From positions 2,108,001 to 2,172,000 of the forward strand of contig SRSI01000028.1 in the NCBI GenBank assembly GCA_005656395.1: 64,000 nt of DNA, in the 5' to 3' direction. The notes under the pieces were generated by a model. The model was not told where the DNA came from, did no database searches, and saw only the letters and a program-made list of their open reading frames with translations. Shown here in pieces: positions 12,702-24,200 of this stretch. A program made the translations under genes and the position numbers. The DNA comes from Strongyloides papillosus (lineage: Eukaryota > Nematoda > Chromadorea > Rhabditida > Strongyloididae). Each line of letters begins with the position of its first letter. The first letter of the stretch is position 1.

Positions 12702-14258
12702 ATGGTTTCACTAAGATTTGATGGAAAAGTTGTTCTTATTACTGGAGCTGGTGGTGGTCTTGGAAGAACATATGCTCTTGAATTTGCCAAAAGAGGTGCA
12801 AAAGTTGTCGTAAATGATCTTGGAGGATCAGCACACGGAACTGATTCAAGTACCTCTATGGCTGATAAAGTAGTAAACGAAATTAAAGCATTTGGAGGTA
12901 TTGCTGTTGCTAATTATGATAGCGTTGAATTTGGAGAAAAACTTGTCAAAACTGCAATTGATAATTTTGGAAGAATTGGTAATATATTTATAAATAAAAA
13001 TTTATATATTTATATTTAGATATTGTTATTAATAATGCTGGTATTTTAAGAGATAAATCATTCCAAAAAATTGGAGATTTAGATTGGGATTTAATACAAA
13101 AAGTTCATTTAAAAGGTGCATTTTCTGTATCAAAAGCAGCTTGGCCATATATGAAGGAACAAAAGTATGGAAGAATTATTGTTACTTCATCTAATTCTGG
13201 CGTTTACGGAAATTTTGGACAAGCAAATTATTCAGCTGCCAAAATGGGTCTTATTGGTCTTTCCAATACTCTTGCTATTGAGGGTACCAAATATAATATT
13301 AAGGTTAATTCTTTAATTCCAACAGCTGGTTCAAGATTAACAATGACAGCTATGCCGGAGGATATGGTTGAGGCATTGAAGCCGGAATTTGTTACACCAC
13401 TTGTTATTTACATGTGTCACGAAAGTTTCCCTCATACAGGTGGTATTTTTGAAGCTGGTGCTGGGTGGTATGGACAAGTACAAATTTATAGATCAAATGG
13501 GAAAGTTATACCTAATGCTACGGCTGAACAAGGTAATATCTTTGTTTTTTATGTTTTATTAAATTATTTTCATTTTAAGTCGCTGAAAATTGGGGAAAAA
13601 TTAGTTGCATGAAGGATGCAAAACATTTTAAAAATGGAAGAGGTAATAATAATGTTGTAAAGATAATTATAATTGATTTGATGTCTTATCAAATGAACAA
13701 AAATTAATAGTTCTGTAGTGTAATAATCATACACTATACTAATAATTCTTTTTCTCTATTATAGATATATTGACTGATTTATTAGGAGCACTTTCTGAAA
13801 ATGAACAATCAGTATGTTTATTTAATATTAATGATAACGTTACTAATAATAAATTTTAATTTTAGGAAACAACACCTAAAAGCAGTGGAAGTATGGATAA
13901 AATTGCATGTGGAATAGTATTTAAGGAGATTGCTGAAGGTTTAAAAGATAAACCAGAATTAGTTAAGAACGTTAAAGCAATAATTGCTTATGATATTTTG
14001 GATCATGGAAAATCTATAGCTAAGATTGTACTTGATTTTAAAAATCCGCCATATGCTGTTTATGAGGGCGATGTAAAGGATGGAAAAGCTAATGCTACAG
14101 TGACAGTTGAGGACAAAGACTTTTTAGACATCGCTACTGGAAAATTAAATCCACAAAAAGCATTTATGACTGGAAAACTTAAAGTTAAAGGAAATGTTAT
14201 GCTCCTCCAAAAATTACAAGTTATTTTAGAAAAGAATAAGCCAAAATCTAAGTTGTAA
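12702..14258 (+). CDS. dhs-28: Peroxisomal 3-hydroxyacyl-CoA dehydrogenase with SCP2 domain (DHS-28-like)
   Basis: Five exons (12702-12978, 13020-13532, 13580-13642, 13765-13811, 13866-14258), all in phase, give 430 residues. The N-terminal part is a short-chain dehydrogenase: cofactor loop TGAGGGLG at 14-21, NNAG, and the catalytic Ser / Tyr-x3-Lys set within [11 protein letters not shown] and ANYSAAK. After a linker, about 120 residues form an SCP2 sterol-carrier domain. The protein ends in Ser-Lys-Leu, a type 1 peroxisomal targeting signal. This is the architecture of C. elegans DHS-28, the 17-beta-HSD4/MFE-2-type enzyme that oxidises 3-hydroxyacyl-CoA in peroxisomal beta-oxidation and shortens ascaroside pheromone side chains. 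The separate hydratase domain of vertebrate MFE-2 is absent, as in the worm enzyme. I chose the ATG at 12702 because an acceptor-like TTTTTTATAG ends 5 nt before it, suggesting trans-splicing. The poly(A) signal is at 14321. Confidence 0.92.
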
Positions 14259-14320
14259 GGAGAAAATGATACATATTTAAATTGTATAATTTAAGCATTA
14301 TCTTATTGATTTTTTTTTCA

Positions 14321-14326
14321 AATAAA
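14321..14326 (+). terminator. Poly(A) signal AATAAA of the dhs-28-like gene
   Basis: Exact AATAAA 63 nt after the stop codon, preceded by a T-run. Confidence 0.5.
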
Positions 14327-15930
14327 TGCTTTTTTGAAAACTATGATTTTCATTAATTATTATTAAAATTTTTCTATAGTACCGAGTTTATCAGGAATTC
14401 AATAAATGTTAGTGATTTGTAATTTTTTTGTTAACTTTTTTATAGACTTTAAATAGAAAATTATTTTATATATATCTTTATTTTGTATGCATTACTTATA
14501 AATATATTCTAATGCTTTTTACAATGTTTGAAGAATCATTAATAGATAGAAACTTATTTATTTTCAAACAAACAATTATTTGTAAAAATTTAAAAGAAAT
14601 AATCTTTGAAAAAGAATGAATAAAAGAAAAGATTTAAAATAATTCTTGAAGGAGTAAGAATGTATGGTACAAAAATATACCTATTATTAAAGTTCCGAAA
14701 TGCTCATAAAGTTAAACCTTAGATTGTGGTTCAAAAACTACAAGAAGTGGTTAAAAAAGTTAATATAACATCTAAATCCGTATGAATAGTCTCATAAAAT
14801 TATTTCCATTTTATAGATCATTGAGTTTTACATCAGAATCCATCAATAATTTCGTAGATGTAGTGTTATAACCTTGAGAAATACTCCAAAAACTAATCAA
14901 AATTTACTTATTCTTAATACTTAGTAAGAGAAGGTTTTCATATATATTGAAATAGTTGTCATAATTTCATGAATAGTATTGAATTCAAAAGAAATCAATA
15001 GATAGAACTTTAAGAAACAACTAGAATAATTCAAAAAATTAACTACTTTTCATATAAAAATTGTTGCAAACAATAAGAATAGTCCAATATAAAAATTTTG
15101 TATTGTATAAGAAAAAATAAAGATACTAAGCAAATTAATGATTTTAGTTGGAGTCAGTACAAAATATAAATCTTTGAATTATAAAACGTTACTGTAGTTA
15201 ATGTAAAAAACAAAGACAACTGAAGTACGACATTTGAAGTTCATTTGATTGATTGCAAAAAAGCCTTGGAACAATTTCACGTCGTGTTGGTTTAGAAAGT
15301 GAAATTATGGCATTTAGATATGTAAGCAATAATCTAAAAGCATCTCAAACAACCAATATTCACCATTACTATAAGGAGATATAAGTCAAATAAAGGATGT
15401 CGGTATGTCTACAGAAACATAATATTGTGAATAAGTGAATTCGAAGATTAAAATCTAAGTATTAATTATAAATATTAATTGCTTTAAGCCTTCTTATATC
15501 TTCAACAATTTCTTTATATATTTATTATATTAATATTGTTTATTTATGTTAAATCTCAAAATTTATTGTATTTCATATTTTCCAGCAAATTTTTCCTTTA
15601 CTATTGTTAAATGTAATTCTACTAAATCTTGGTAAACTAATTATTATCTTATTTTTGTACCTGTGGTGAACTACTACTCTAAGATTGCATCCCATACGTT
15701 TTATTGTTATTACAACTTCTTATACGTGTAGTAAAATGAATTTACAATGAGGAGCTTCAATAAACCTATCTACCAGTAGGTAAAGTAAACACCTGGCAAG
15801 TAGAATTTTGGACTTAATAGCCAATTCCTTTTAGCATAGGGATATCCCGGGAGTCCTTATCCTTTCGAAACGTGCTATAGACCAATCTTCGTAGGTGAAA
15901 CACTCTTAAGTACTACAGATATCGCTATTA
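14327..15930. other. Intergenic, possibly decayed sequence
   Basis: No intact gene. From about 14.65 kb the sequence is visibly less AT-rich than the surrounding spacers and has fewer homopolymer runs. Short frames survive (about 35 codons from 15276 on the plus strand) but all are broken. It may be an old element or pseudogene that I cannot identify. It leads directly into the repeat array. Confidence 0.35.
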
Positions 15931-16830
15931 GACAGGTTTTCACTATTTGAGTGAGTCCATAGCCTCATTAATAAACTAATAAGCAGAACCTGCATTGGGA
16001 CAGGATTCTACATGTGAGTGCCGTTTCAAATTTTGCAGAAGCTGTCTTAGGAGCCGACTAAACATGCTAATTGAAAAGTAAGTACCCATGAAACTGGTTG
16101 GTAGAGTTAAAAAGGAAGAAATAAACTGATTGATAGGTCAATGGGAATTGAACTATAAATGAAAGAAAATAAGAAATTAAAATAATATTGTTTATATTGC
16201 CTTATTTAAATAATGTATAATATTCTTTTTAATTGTAATTTTATTTTTAGAGTATTATACACAAAATAAAAATTTTCTGTAGGTAAGATGTATGGATTAC
16301 TAATAGGGTAGGATTCCACAGGAATCGTTGTTCCATAAGGTACAGAAGCCGATTTTGGAGCCGCCTAGACCTGTAGATTGAGTAGTATGTCTTCACCGAG
16401 GGCATTTATTTTAGGAGTAGGGACTGTTAATAGGACAAGATTTTACATGTATAGGTTGTTATAAACAGCACGAAAGCCATCTTTGGAGTCTCATAGACCT
16501 ATAGATTGATTAGAGCAGTCCTATGAATGTAGATTAGAAAAAAAATGTAAGTACTGGTAAAAGGTTTGAATTCTACCGATAAACGTTGTTCCAAATAAGC
16601 CAAAATTCACTTTTGGAGCCTACTAGGCTCTTAGATTAACTTTTAAGAATTTGTAGTGGTTGTAAGTAAGAACCAAGAACTATCAGTAGGACAAAATTCC
16701 ACAAAGACAACATTATTTCAAAAATGCACAAAGCTGTATTTAAGCCCATAGACTCTAAGTGAAAACTTTGTCTACGGCTTTATCACGTAAATAAGTAGAA
16801 AATGTCAACAGAAGACTATTTTAAGAAAAC
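15931..16830. repeat. Degenerate tandem repeat array, period about 127 bp
   Basis: A motif like ggattcCACA/ggattcTACA begins copies at about 16003, 16311, 16438, 16568 and 16694, so the last four are 126-130 bp apart. About 45-50 nt after each start comes a second shared block around TTTGGAGCC/TTAGGAGCC followed by CTAGACCTGTAGATTGA-like sequence (for example 16355-16381, 16483-16509, 16612-16637). The first copy is separated from the rest by an AT-rich insertion of roughly 180 bp (about 16130-16290). A partial copy may precede it at 15931. The copies are strongly diverged from each other. The array is more GC-rich than its surroundings. Whether it was coding, a structural RNA or satellite-like is not clear. 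Confidence 0.6.
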
Positions 16831-17549
16831 ATGCTTCCTGATGATTTATAAAATAAGTTTTCAGGCTAGTTAAACATGTTATTTAAAAACTATCATTATT
16901 TAACAGATTTTCGGAATTTAGTGATAAAATTCTGAATTATTTTAGTATACTTGTTATAATTTTTAATAAAAACTAATTATAACTGAAATAATCATATTTT
17001 TTGAAAAATATTATTATTTATAGTATTGTAAGCATAAAAATATAAATAAGGTGGTTTTTTCAAGTCATCTTGATAAATATTATAAGATTCTTCTCATACA
17101 TTCATGAAGCATATTTTTCTTAAATTTAAAATAACATATTTTACGTATATTTTCAAGATTTTATTATTATCAAATTATTCTAAGATAAAAATATTAAAAA
17201 AATAGGAATGAAATCTCATCAAAAATCTTTATATTTTACTTAAATATAAGTAATTTTATATAATTCCATAGGAACTTTCTTGAATTGCTTTAAATTCTAA
17301 CCCAATTATTTAAAATAAAACACCCTTCACAATAAGGTATAAAAAAATTTAATAGTTGTTTTAAAATTTCCAGAACTTTATAAACTTCAAACGCAGTTAA
17401 CTTTTCTTTAAATAATTAATAATAAATTAAATTCTTTTAACATCTCTGACTTTAGCTTTTTTTGAACACATAAATAACCTTTTTATTCCCTTCCTAAGTC
17501 CAGTACTAAAAATTTTATTTCTATATAAAAAACATTAAATAATCTTTAA
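16831..17549. other. Intergenic between repeat array and receptor pseudogene
   Basis: AT-rich spacer. I see no gene or repeat. Confidence 0.4.
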
Positions 17550-18230
17550 TTACCTTTTAAAAATAAGAAAATAAAAAGCTCCAACTGACGATAAATCAAA
17601 TGCCAAATAATTAAAAAATATGTATATATGATAACGCCATTTAATTTTAAAATGCATAGCTAGAGATCTACAAACAAAGAATGCTCCAACAAATAATAAA
17701 GTTATAGAAACAAAAATTGAATATACAACATAAAGAGATCTTTCTTGTGTTTAGTACTAATCTTTTTGTGTTTCCTTGATTTTATAATTGCCATTACATT
17801 GAAAATACAAGTTCCAATAGAGATGATTCCAAATAAAATAATTGTATAAAAGATTCAATAATAAAGTCCATTATTAGATGTAGACTATGGAAAAAAATAG
17901 CCATATAAAGGGTGTGTAATATATAACGAATTAAAAAAAGAATTTCCAATTCCAATTAATGTTAATAAAAAAATAAAAAACAGCATTATTTTTATTATAT
18001 TTGATTTTGAAAAATATTTTTTATATGTTGTAGAGGATTTAATAGCCATATAGCTATTTACACTTATTAAAAATGTTATTAAAAACATAAAAGTAGTTTG
18101 TCGTGCTGCTAAAACATGGAATAATTTTGCCTTTCAATCATTTTTCAATAGAAACTTATTATAAAATCCCTAATTAATTAAATTCAAAAATACCAATTTA
18201 GTGGCAATATAATGTCATTATTCAATTTAC
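17550..18230 (-). pseudogene. Seven-transmembrane receptor pseudogene (srg/srv-like)
   Basis: Read on the minus strand, the region gives a receptor-like protein from about helix 3 to helix 7. FHVLAARQTTFMF leads into NSYMAIKSSTTYKKYF, the place where srg/srv receptors have NRFTAI. It is followed by a hydrophobic helix, then FGIISIGTCIFNVMAIIKSRK, then helices ending in FFNYLAFDLSSVGAFYFLIF. The frame is broken by four in-frame stops (near 18186, 18144, 17885 and 17852) and by at least one frameshift near 17740. The preserved stretches are too receptor-like to be chance, and the lesions are too many to be introns. The N-terminal helices were not found. It is likely a dead chemoreceptor copy. 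Confidence 0.65.
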
Positions 18231-21200
18231 ATATGATTATTACATAAAATTGGCAATCAATATAAAAACCTTTTTTTAACTACTTTTATCACAAAATATA
18301 TTGATATGATCATAAAAAAAATTGTTGATATTTTATAGATATGCCGGATAATTTTAAAAATAAATATTATGTAATTATTTTTAAAGAATTAATTCAAGAC
18401 ATACTTTTAGAAAAATCTTTTTTAAGATTTTATACAAATAAATTATAAAAAGATTTATGTTACTAATCACCTATTTGGTGGATTTAATACATTTTATTAT
18501 TCTAAAATATCAGTATTTTTTTATATAAAAACGTTCAATTATTACTTTTTATTATAAACTATTTTATAAAAACAAAATATAAGAAATTTTTCGATATAAG
18601 TTTAAAAAAAATAAATCAGCAATTCAAATATTAGACAAATTTGCAACTTTTTTTAGATCTGTGTCCACAAGAAAATATTTTTAATATTAATTAATCTTGA
18701 TAGCAGTATGTTAGGAAGTAAGAAATTGAATAAAAAAATTCCTTCCAAAAATAATACGGTATTGAGAGTTGGTTAATGAGTTGATAAATTTTTTTTCCTT
18801 ATATATTACATTTCTAATCGAGTGCACAATTTTCCTTAATATAAATTAAAGATTTCTAATGAATAATAATATTTTTATTAGTTTTTTAAAAAAAACTACA
18901 GTTAAATTATTAAAATAATATAATAATTTCTTTTTTTTTGATAAGAACGCTAATAAAAACATAAAAATTGTCGAGTTGTTTTCTTAAAATTTTAGCATAA
19001 GTTTTTTTTGTACTTTTCAAGTTATTATGCTTTTTTTTAATTGTGTAATTATTTATTCATATATGTCATATTAAAAAAGTTTTTTTTAAATTAGTATACT
19101 GAAAATTATAAATAATATATGAATTACTCTTTTTTTGAGTCAGTAAACAAATACTTAATTTCTATAAAAAATCTAACTCTATTCAATTACCATAGATGGT
19201 TTTATCAGAAAGCCATAAAATTTTTTCAAAAAATAACTTTCTACTTAAAAAAAAACTTGAGAAAATGGATATATATAATTCGATGAAAAACTAAAAGAAG
19301 AGCCCTTATTTATGAAAATTGATTTAATTTTTAGTAAATGTCACTTCTTAAAACCATAATGTGTATGTAACAAATTCTCAAATCATTTAAGCGATACAAT
19401 ATTTGTATAAAATTTATTTATTAAACTTAATTATTAATGTAATTTTGTTATGATTTAACAAAACTAAATATAGAAAAATAAGAAGTTTTTTCTCTTTTCA
19501 TCACATTGAGTAATATAATATCATTGTTATTTCAAATTTTTTCTTTTTTATTTCGTATTATTTATTATTTTATTGATACCAATAGAGTATTCAAAAGAAA
19601 TTACATTTAGTGGTTAATATTTCTGTTAATATAATAAAATTTTAAAATATTGTATGAACTTTAAATGTTAAAAAAAGCAATTAAAATCAAACGTAGTGGA
19701 ATGACAAAAAAAAATCTATTGACATTAATATATTATTTCGTTTGTTAAAGAATTTCAAAATCTTTAATAAGATGGTAGATATTGAGTTGTTAAGTAAAAA
19801 ATACAAAGTTGGAAGATAAACAATTTTTTAGTAAATGTTTTATTTTAAATAAACACTTAATATTTATTTTAAAAAATTTTTTTTATTACTAAAGTAAGTA
19901 ATAAATATTAAATTTTTTTATCCTTTTTGTTGTTATATTTTTCTTTTTAACATAAACATGTACTTTATGTTGGAGAACCAATGATTAACAATATAATTTG
20001 TGTTTATACATAAATATGTGATCATATTTCATATTTGATAATTATAGTTAATGACGTCTCATAAATTTCCTATTTATAAATTGATACTTTAGAAAATTTT
20101 TCAAAAATTATTATAAATATGTAAATTTTTTTTACTTATTTATAAAAATTTTACCTTATGATGCATTTTTGTTTAAAAAATTAACTTAAATATTTATGTT
20201 AAATAATCTTTAAACTATAATTTAAGAATACTTAAAAAAAATTGACATCTTTAGTTACGTTAATGTCAATGAAATATATTTGTTTTGACACGCAAAAGAA
20301 AAAGTGTTAGTATTAATAATAATATTTTTTTTAAACCACATATTTTTATTTTAAATATTAATCAAGGTATCAAATTTAGTATTTCGTGAAACTTTTTTAT
20401 AATTTAAAATAATTGAATATTTCTATTGGTAATAAATAACTTCTTCATTTTAAAAAAAAAGTATTAAATTTCATATTTTAACACTTGAGATTGGTAAACT
20501 TTGTTGATCTTTTAAAAAAAGATTTTCCATCGTTGTTTCTCTCTATATCTTGGTTAATGAATAAAGTTATCTTTACTTATTAAGATAATTGTACTTTTAT
20601 AAGCGTATTGTTAGTAGAAAGATTAAGTAGAATTTCAAATGCTTAATAATTATAATTAATATTTATTACTTGTAAATAGTATATTTTATTTTTTATCTTA
20701 TAAATTATAATAGTTCTAAAATTATTACATTGATGTTCTAATAAACTCTTATTGACATGTTCGTTATCTTTTTTTCTTCCTCTCGATCTCGAAAAATTCA
20801 TTTGCTAAAGTTAAAATTTTAAATATTTCAAACTACAATATACTTATAAATTATGTGTCATCTTGTTTGATTTAACTTTAACAATTCCTAATACATTTAT
20901 AATACATTAATCATTATGTAATCACTTGTTTTCAAGAACAAACAAAGATAATACATTTTTTAGAAAAAATTACTGAATAAAGAACTTTATATCAAAAATT
21001 ATAGTGATACCATTGGTGATGATAAGTACTTACTTAATTAGTTTAATAATAATGCAATGTTTCTTAGCTTACCATCATATTAAAATAAACAGATGATTTA
21101 TTTTGTTTATATAATATTAACTTCTCTCCTATGATATATATTATCAGCTCCAAAATTTTTGTTTGAAAATATGTTTATAAATAGAACCAGAAAAAAATAA

Positions 21201-24200
21201 TAGGCAATACTTTGAGGATGAATAATTTTAAATAAATAAATTTTATGTGCAGTGAATTTATAGGAAAGATCTCAGTTTATCATTCTAATTGACTGAATAA
21301 AGTTGATTTTGTATGAAAATTGTCCAAAATAACAAAAATAAAAATTTATTTCGAGTTATTGGAAAATAATAATAGAATACTTTAAAAAATGGTTATCTAA
21401 AACAAATTAAATTCTATTTCCCTTATTTTTCTATTATTTTAAATGATTTGAAAAAATGAAATAATGAAAAAGTGATATACCAAGACATATAAACTACTTA
21501 ATTATTGGTACTTTCTTTTTAAAGCATTGCTAATTATTTAAAACGATATTGTAGAAAGGGGAGACATTAATAGATTTTGATATTTATCAGTACACTAATT
21601 AGTTCCCATTGATGAAAAATAAAATTCCTTTTTATCCAAACAAATTCTTTTCTTATCATGATTATTCTAATTCAAAAATAAGACAATAAGTGCATAATAA
21701 TTTGAAATATAGTTTTAAAACCCAAAATTTCTTGTCTATGATTCTTTTTAAAATGTAATTCTTAAAATTTTTTTGTTTGTATTAAAAAATGTCTTCCTAT
21801 CTTTTTTTATTCCTGAAAACTTTATGATAGCATTTTTGCGTAAAAAAATAGATTAACAAATGACATGTATAATAATATATCAAATTCCTAATTTATAAAT
21901 TTAATTAAATTACTCCCAAATGAGACTTTATCATATTTATATAAATATTTTCCTTAAAACCATTAATCAAATTCCTATTTATCTATTTTAAATAAATACG
22001 CATATCTTCAACTTATTCTCCCTTTTCATACTCATCTTCTAGATTTTTTAAACATATTTATTATTGTGTTTTCATGAAAACATATCTAATGTCATCATTT
22101 CTTATCAGTATTACATCCATTTCAAAGAAGATCTACACTAAATTAATATGTTACTTAAACATTATATCCAATAAGATCAAAGTATTACAACTGTTAAATT
22201 GTACATGTATAAATAACGTTCAAATTATTATTTTTATGTGTATATAAACTTTGTATATTTGTTAGTATTTTTTACTATCATTTTTATTAATATTATTTAA
22301 TTAACAAAATTCTTTTTTATTCCCTCTTTAAAATGATTATTGAAATAAAATTTTTATTAATATTAGGTTTAAATGACAAACATTTTTCGCTTTCCAAAAT
22401 AAAAATTCATTTCACGTTTAAATGATATTTTCTTTAACATTTTCCTATCATTTTTTCTTTTTCAAACTTCAAATAAAAAATTATACATATGTAAAGTTGT
22501 AGTTTGTTTGTGAAAGAATTGTTAACGTTTGATTTTAATATAGTTTAAAATTAAATATTATTATAAATGTTGATCCTCCTAAACATATAATCAGACAACT
22601 CTATATTTATTCTATATTATGAGATAAAATTAAATTTGTTAAAATTAAAATTTATATTAAAAGTTTGATTTGTAATATATGACATTGAATTTTATTAACA
22701 ATGACATTAAGACTGATAAAAAGATACCTAATAAAAATATAATTTTGTTAGCATACCACTTCAAAAAGAAAATAAAGACATACTTCGAAAATATTTTATA
22801 AAACAAATTTAATGTTCTCAGTACTTTTTTTAATATTCATCAAATATATGTTGTTTATCATTTTTAGAAATTATAATTAGTAGTACTTTTAAATCTTTTC
22901 TCTTATATACATATATATATATTTATAATAACTGCTTTAGTATAGAAAAAAATATATTCAACAATGATCGATTTTGATAGATATACTTTTATATTGTTTT
23001 TTCTGTCTGTATCATTATTCATCCATAGAAAGTATTTTTTTTCATATTGTAACCAAAAAGATTTATACTTGTTTCATTTTACATTAATTATAATGTTGCT
23101 TACAACAAATATTAAAAGGACTCTAGTTTTATTTTACAAAGATATTAATAAATTTTTCTTTATCATAATTTTGTTCAGGAACCATTTAACATTATTCATA
23201 TAAACATATATTTCATATTTTCTTATAATTTATTTCATGAAATACACGAAAAAGAAACATTGTCCGGCAATACATCATATCTTCCTATATATATTTAAGT
23301 TGTCGGTACTGTTAAATACAATCTTTTTTATCTCAAACAATTCACTTTCCATAAGAATGCTTTTATTTTTGGGTAAGTAGGATAATCTATGATTATCATA
23401 ATTACTTACATTTAAAAAGGCAAATTAGAAAAGGTACAAAAAAATGTATAGTAGTTTTTGTCAAATCGCCGACATTCAACTCTCACATGGTACATATATT
23501 TATTTTAATTTGAATATAAATATTATTACAAAAACAAAAGTGTAAATGACGAATTTCTTTTTTTTGTTTTGTTTTAAAGATTTATTTTTAAGCTATCGTC
23601 GTAATATGATTTGAATTGTTTATTAATTTTATCCATCTTCTCGTATTATTTAAATTCATACAACTTATGTATTTTGATTTAAACTATTTTATTTTTAAAA
23701 CAACTATATTATTATTTATATTATTCATAACCATCCTTTCGCCTGATTTAAGCTTCCTTTCTAAATGAAACTATAACAAAATGTTACATTTTCTTAGAAG
23801 ATATATTTTCCATCATGACTAACTTTATATTACTATAATATAATTTTTAGTCTAGATTGATTTTTTTATCCTGTTCCATTAATCAGTGATGACATTAATT
23901 AAGATATATGTCTACTATTTAATTAAATTACTTCATCTGTTGACTGTTAAAATTTGTCTATCTATTGAATAATATTCTTTTATTTATACAAATTGCAATA
24001 TTCCTTTTTTTTTGCTGGCATTTAGAAAAAATTGTTCCAAATAACAATTATTTAAAAAAAGTGCAAACTCTTTAAAAATTTTAATTCATACGTGTTTAAT
24101 GTAACAAAAAGTCTATTTACATTCCACTTGATAACGCTAAATTTGTTTAAATATTATATGCACTTTTCAATCAATCTTAGTAATATTAGTACAAGCGTAA

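Noticed and set aside
15240..15390. Transposase-like fragment (ISRRVGLESEIMAFRY on the plus strand)
   Set aside because: It is only about 35 codons long and matches no transposase motif well enough, and the frame is closed on both sides.
15931..16830. CRISPR array
   Set aside because: The repeats are about 127 bp, diverged and in a eukaryotic genome; there is no short identical repeat-spacer pattern.
22964..23203. 79-codon plus-strand frame in the long spacer
   Set aside because: Phe/Ile/Leu-rich, AT-driven sequence without any family resemblance or neighbouring exons.
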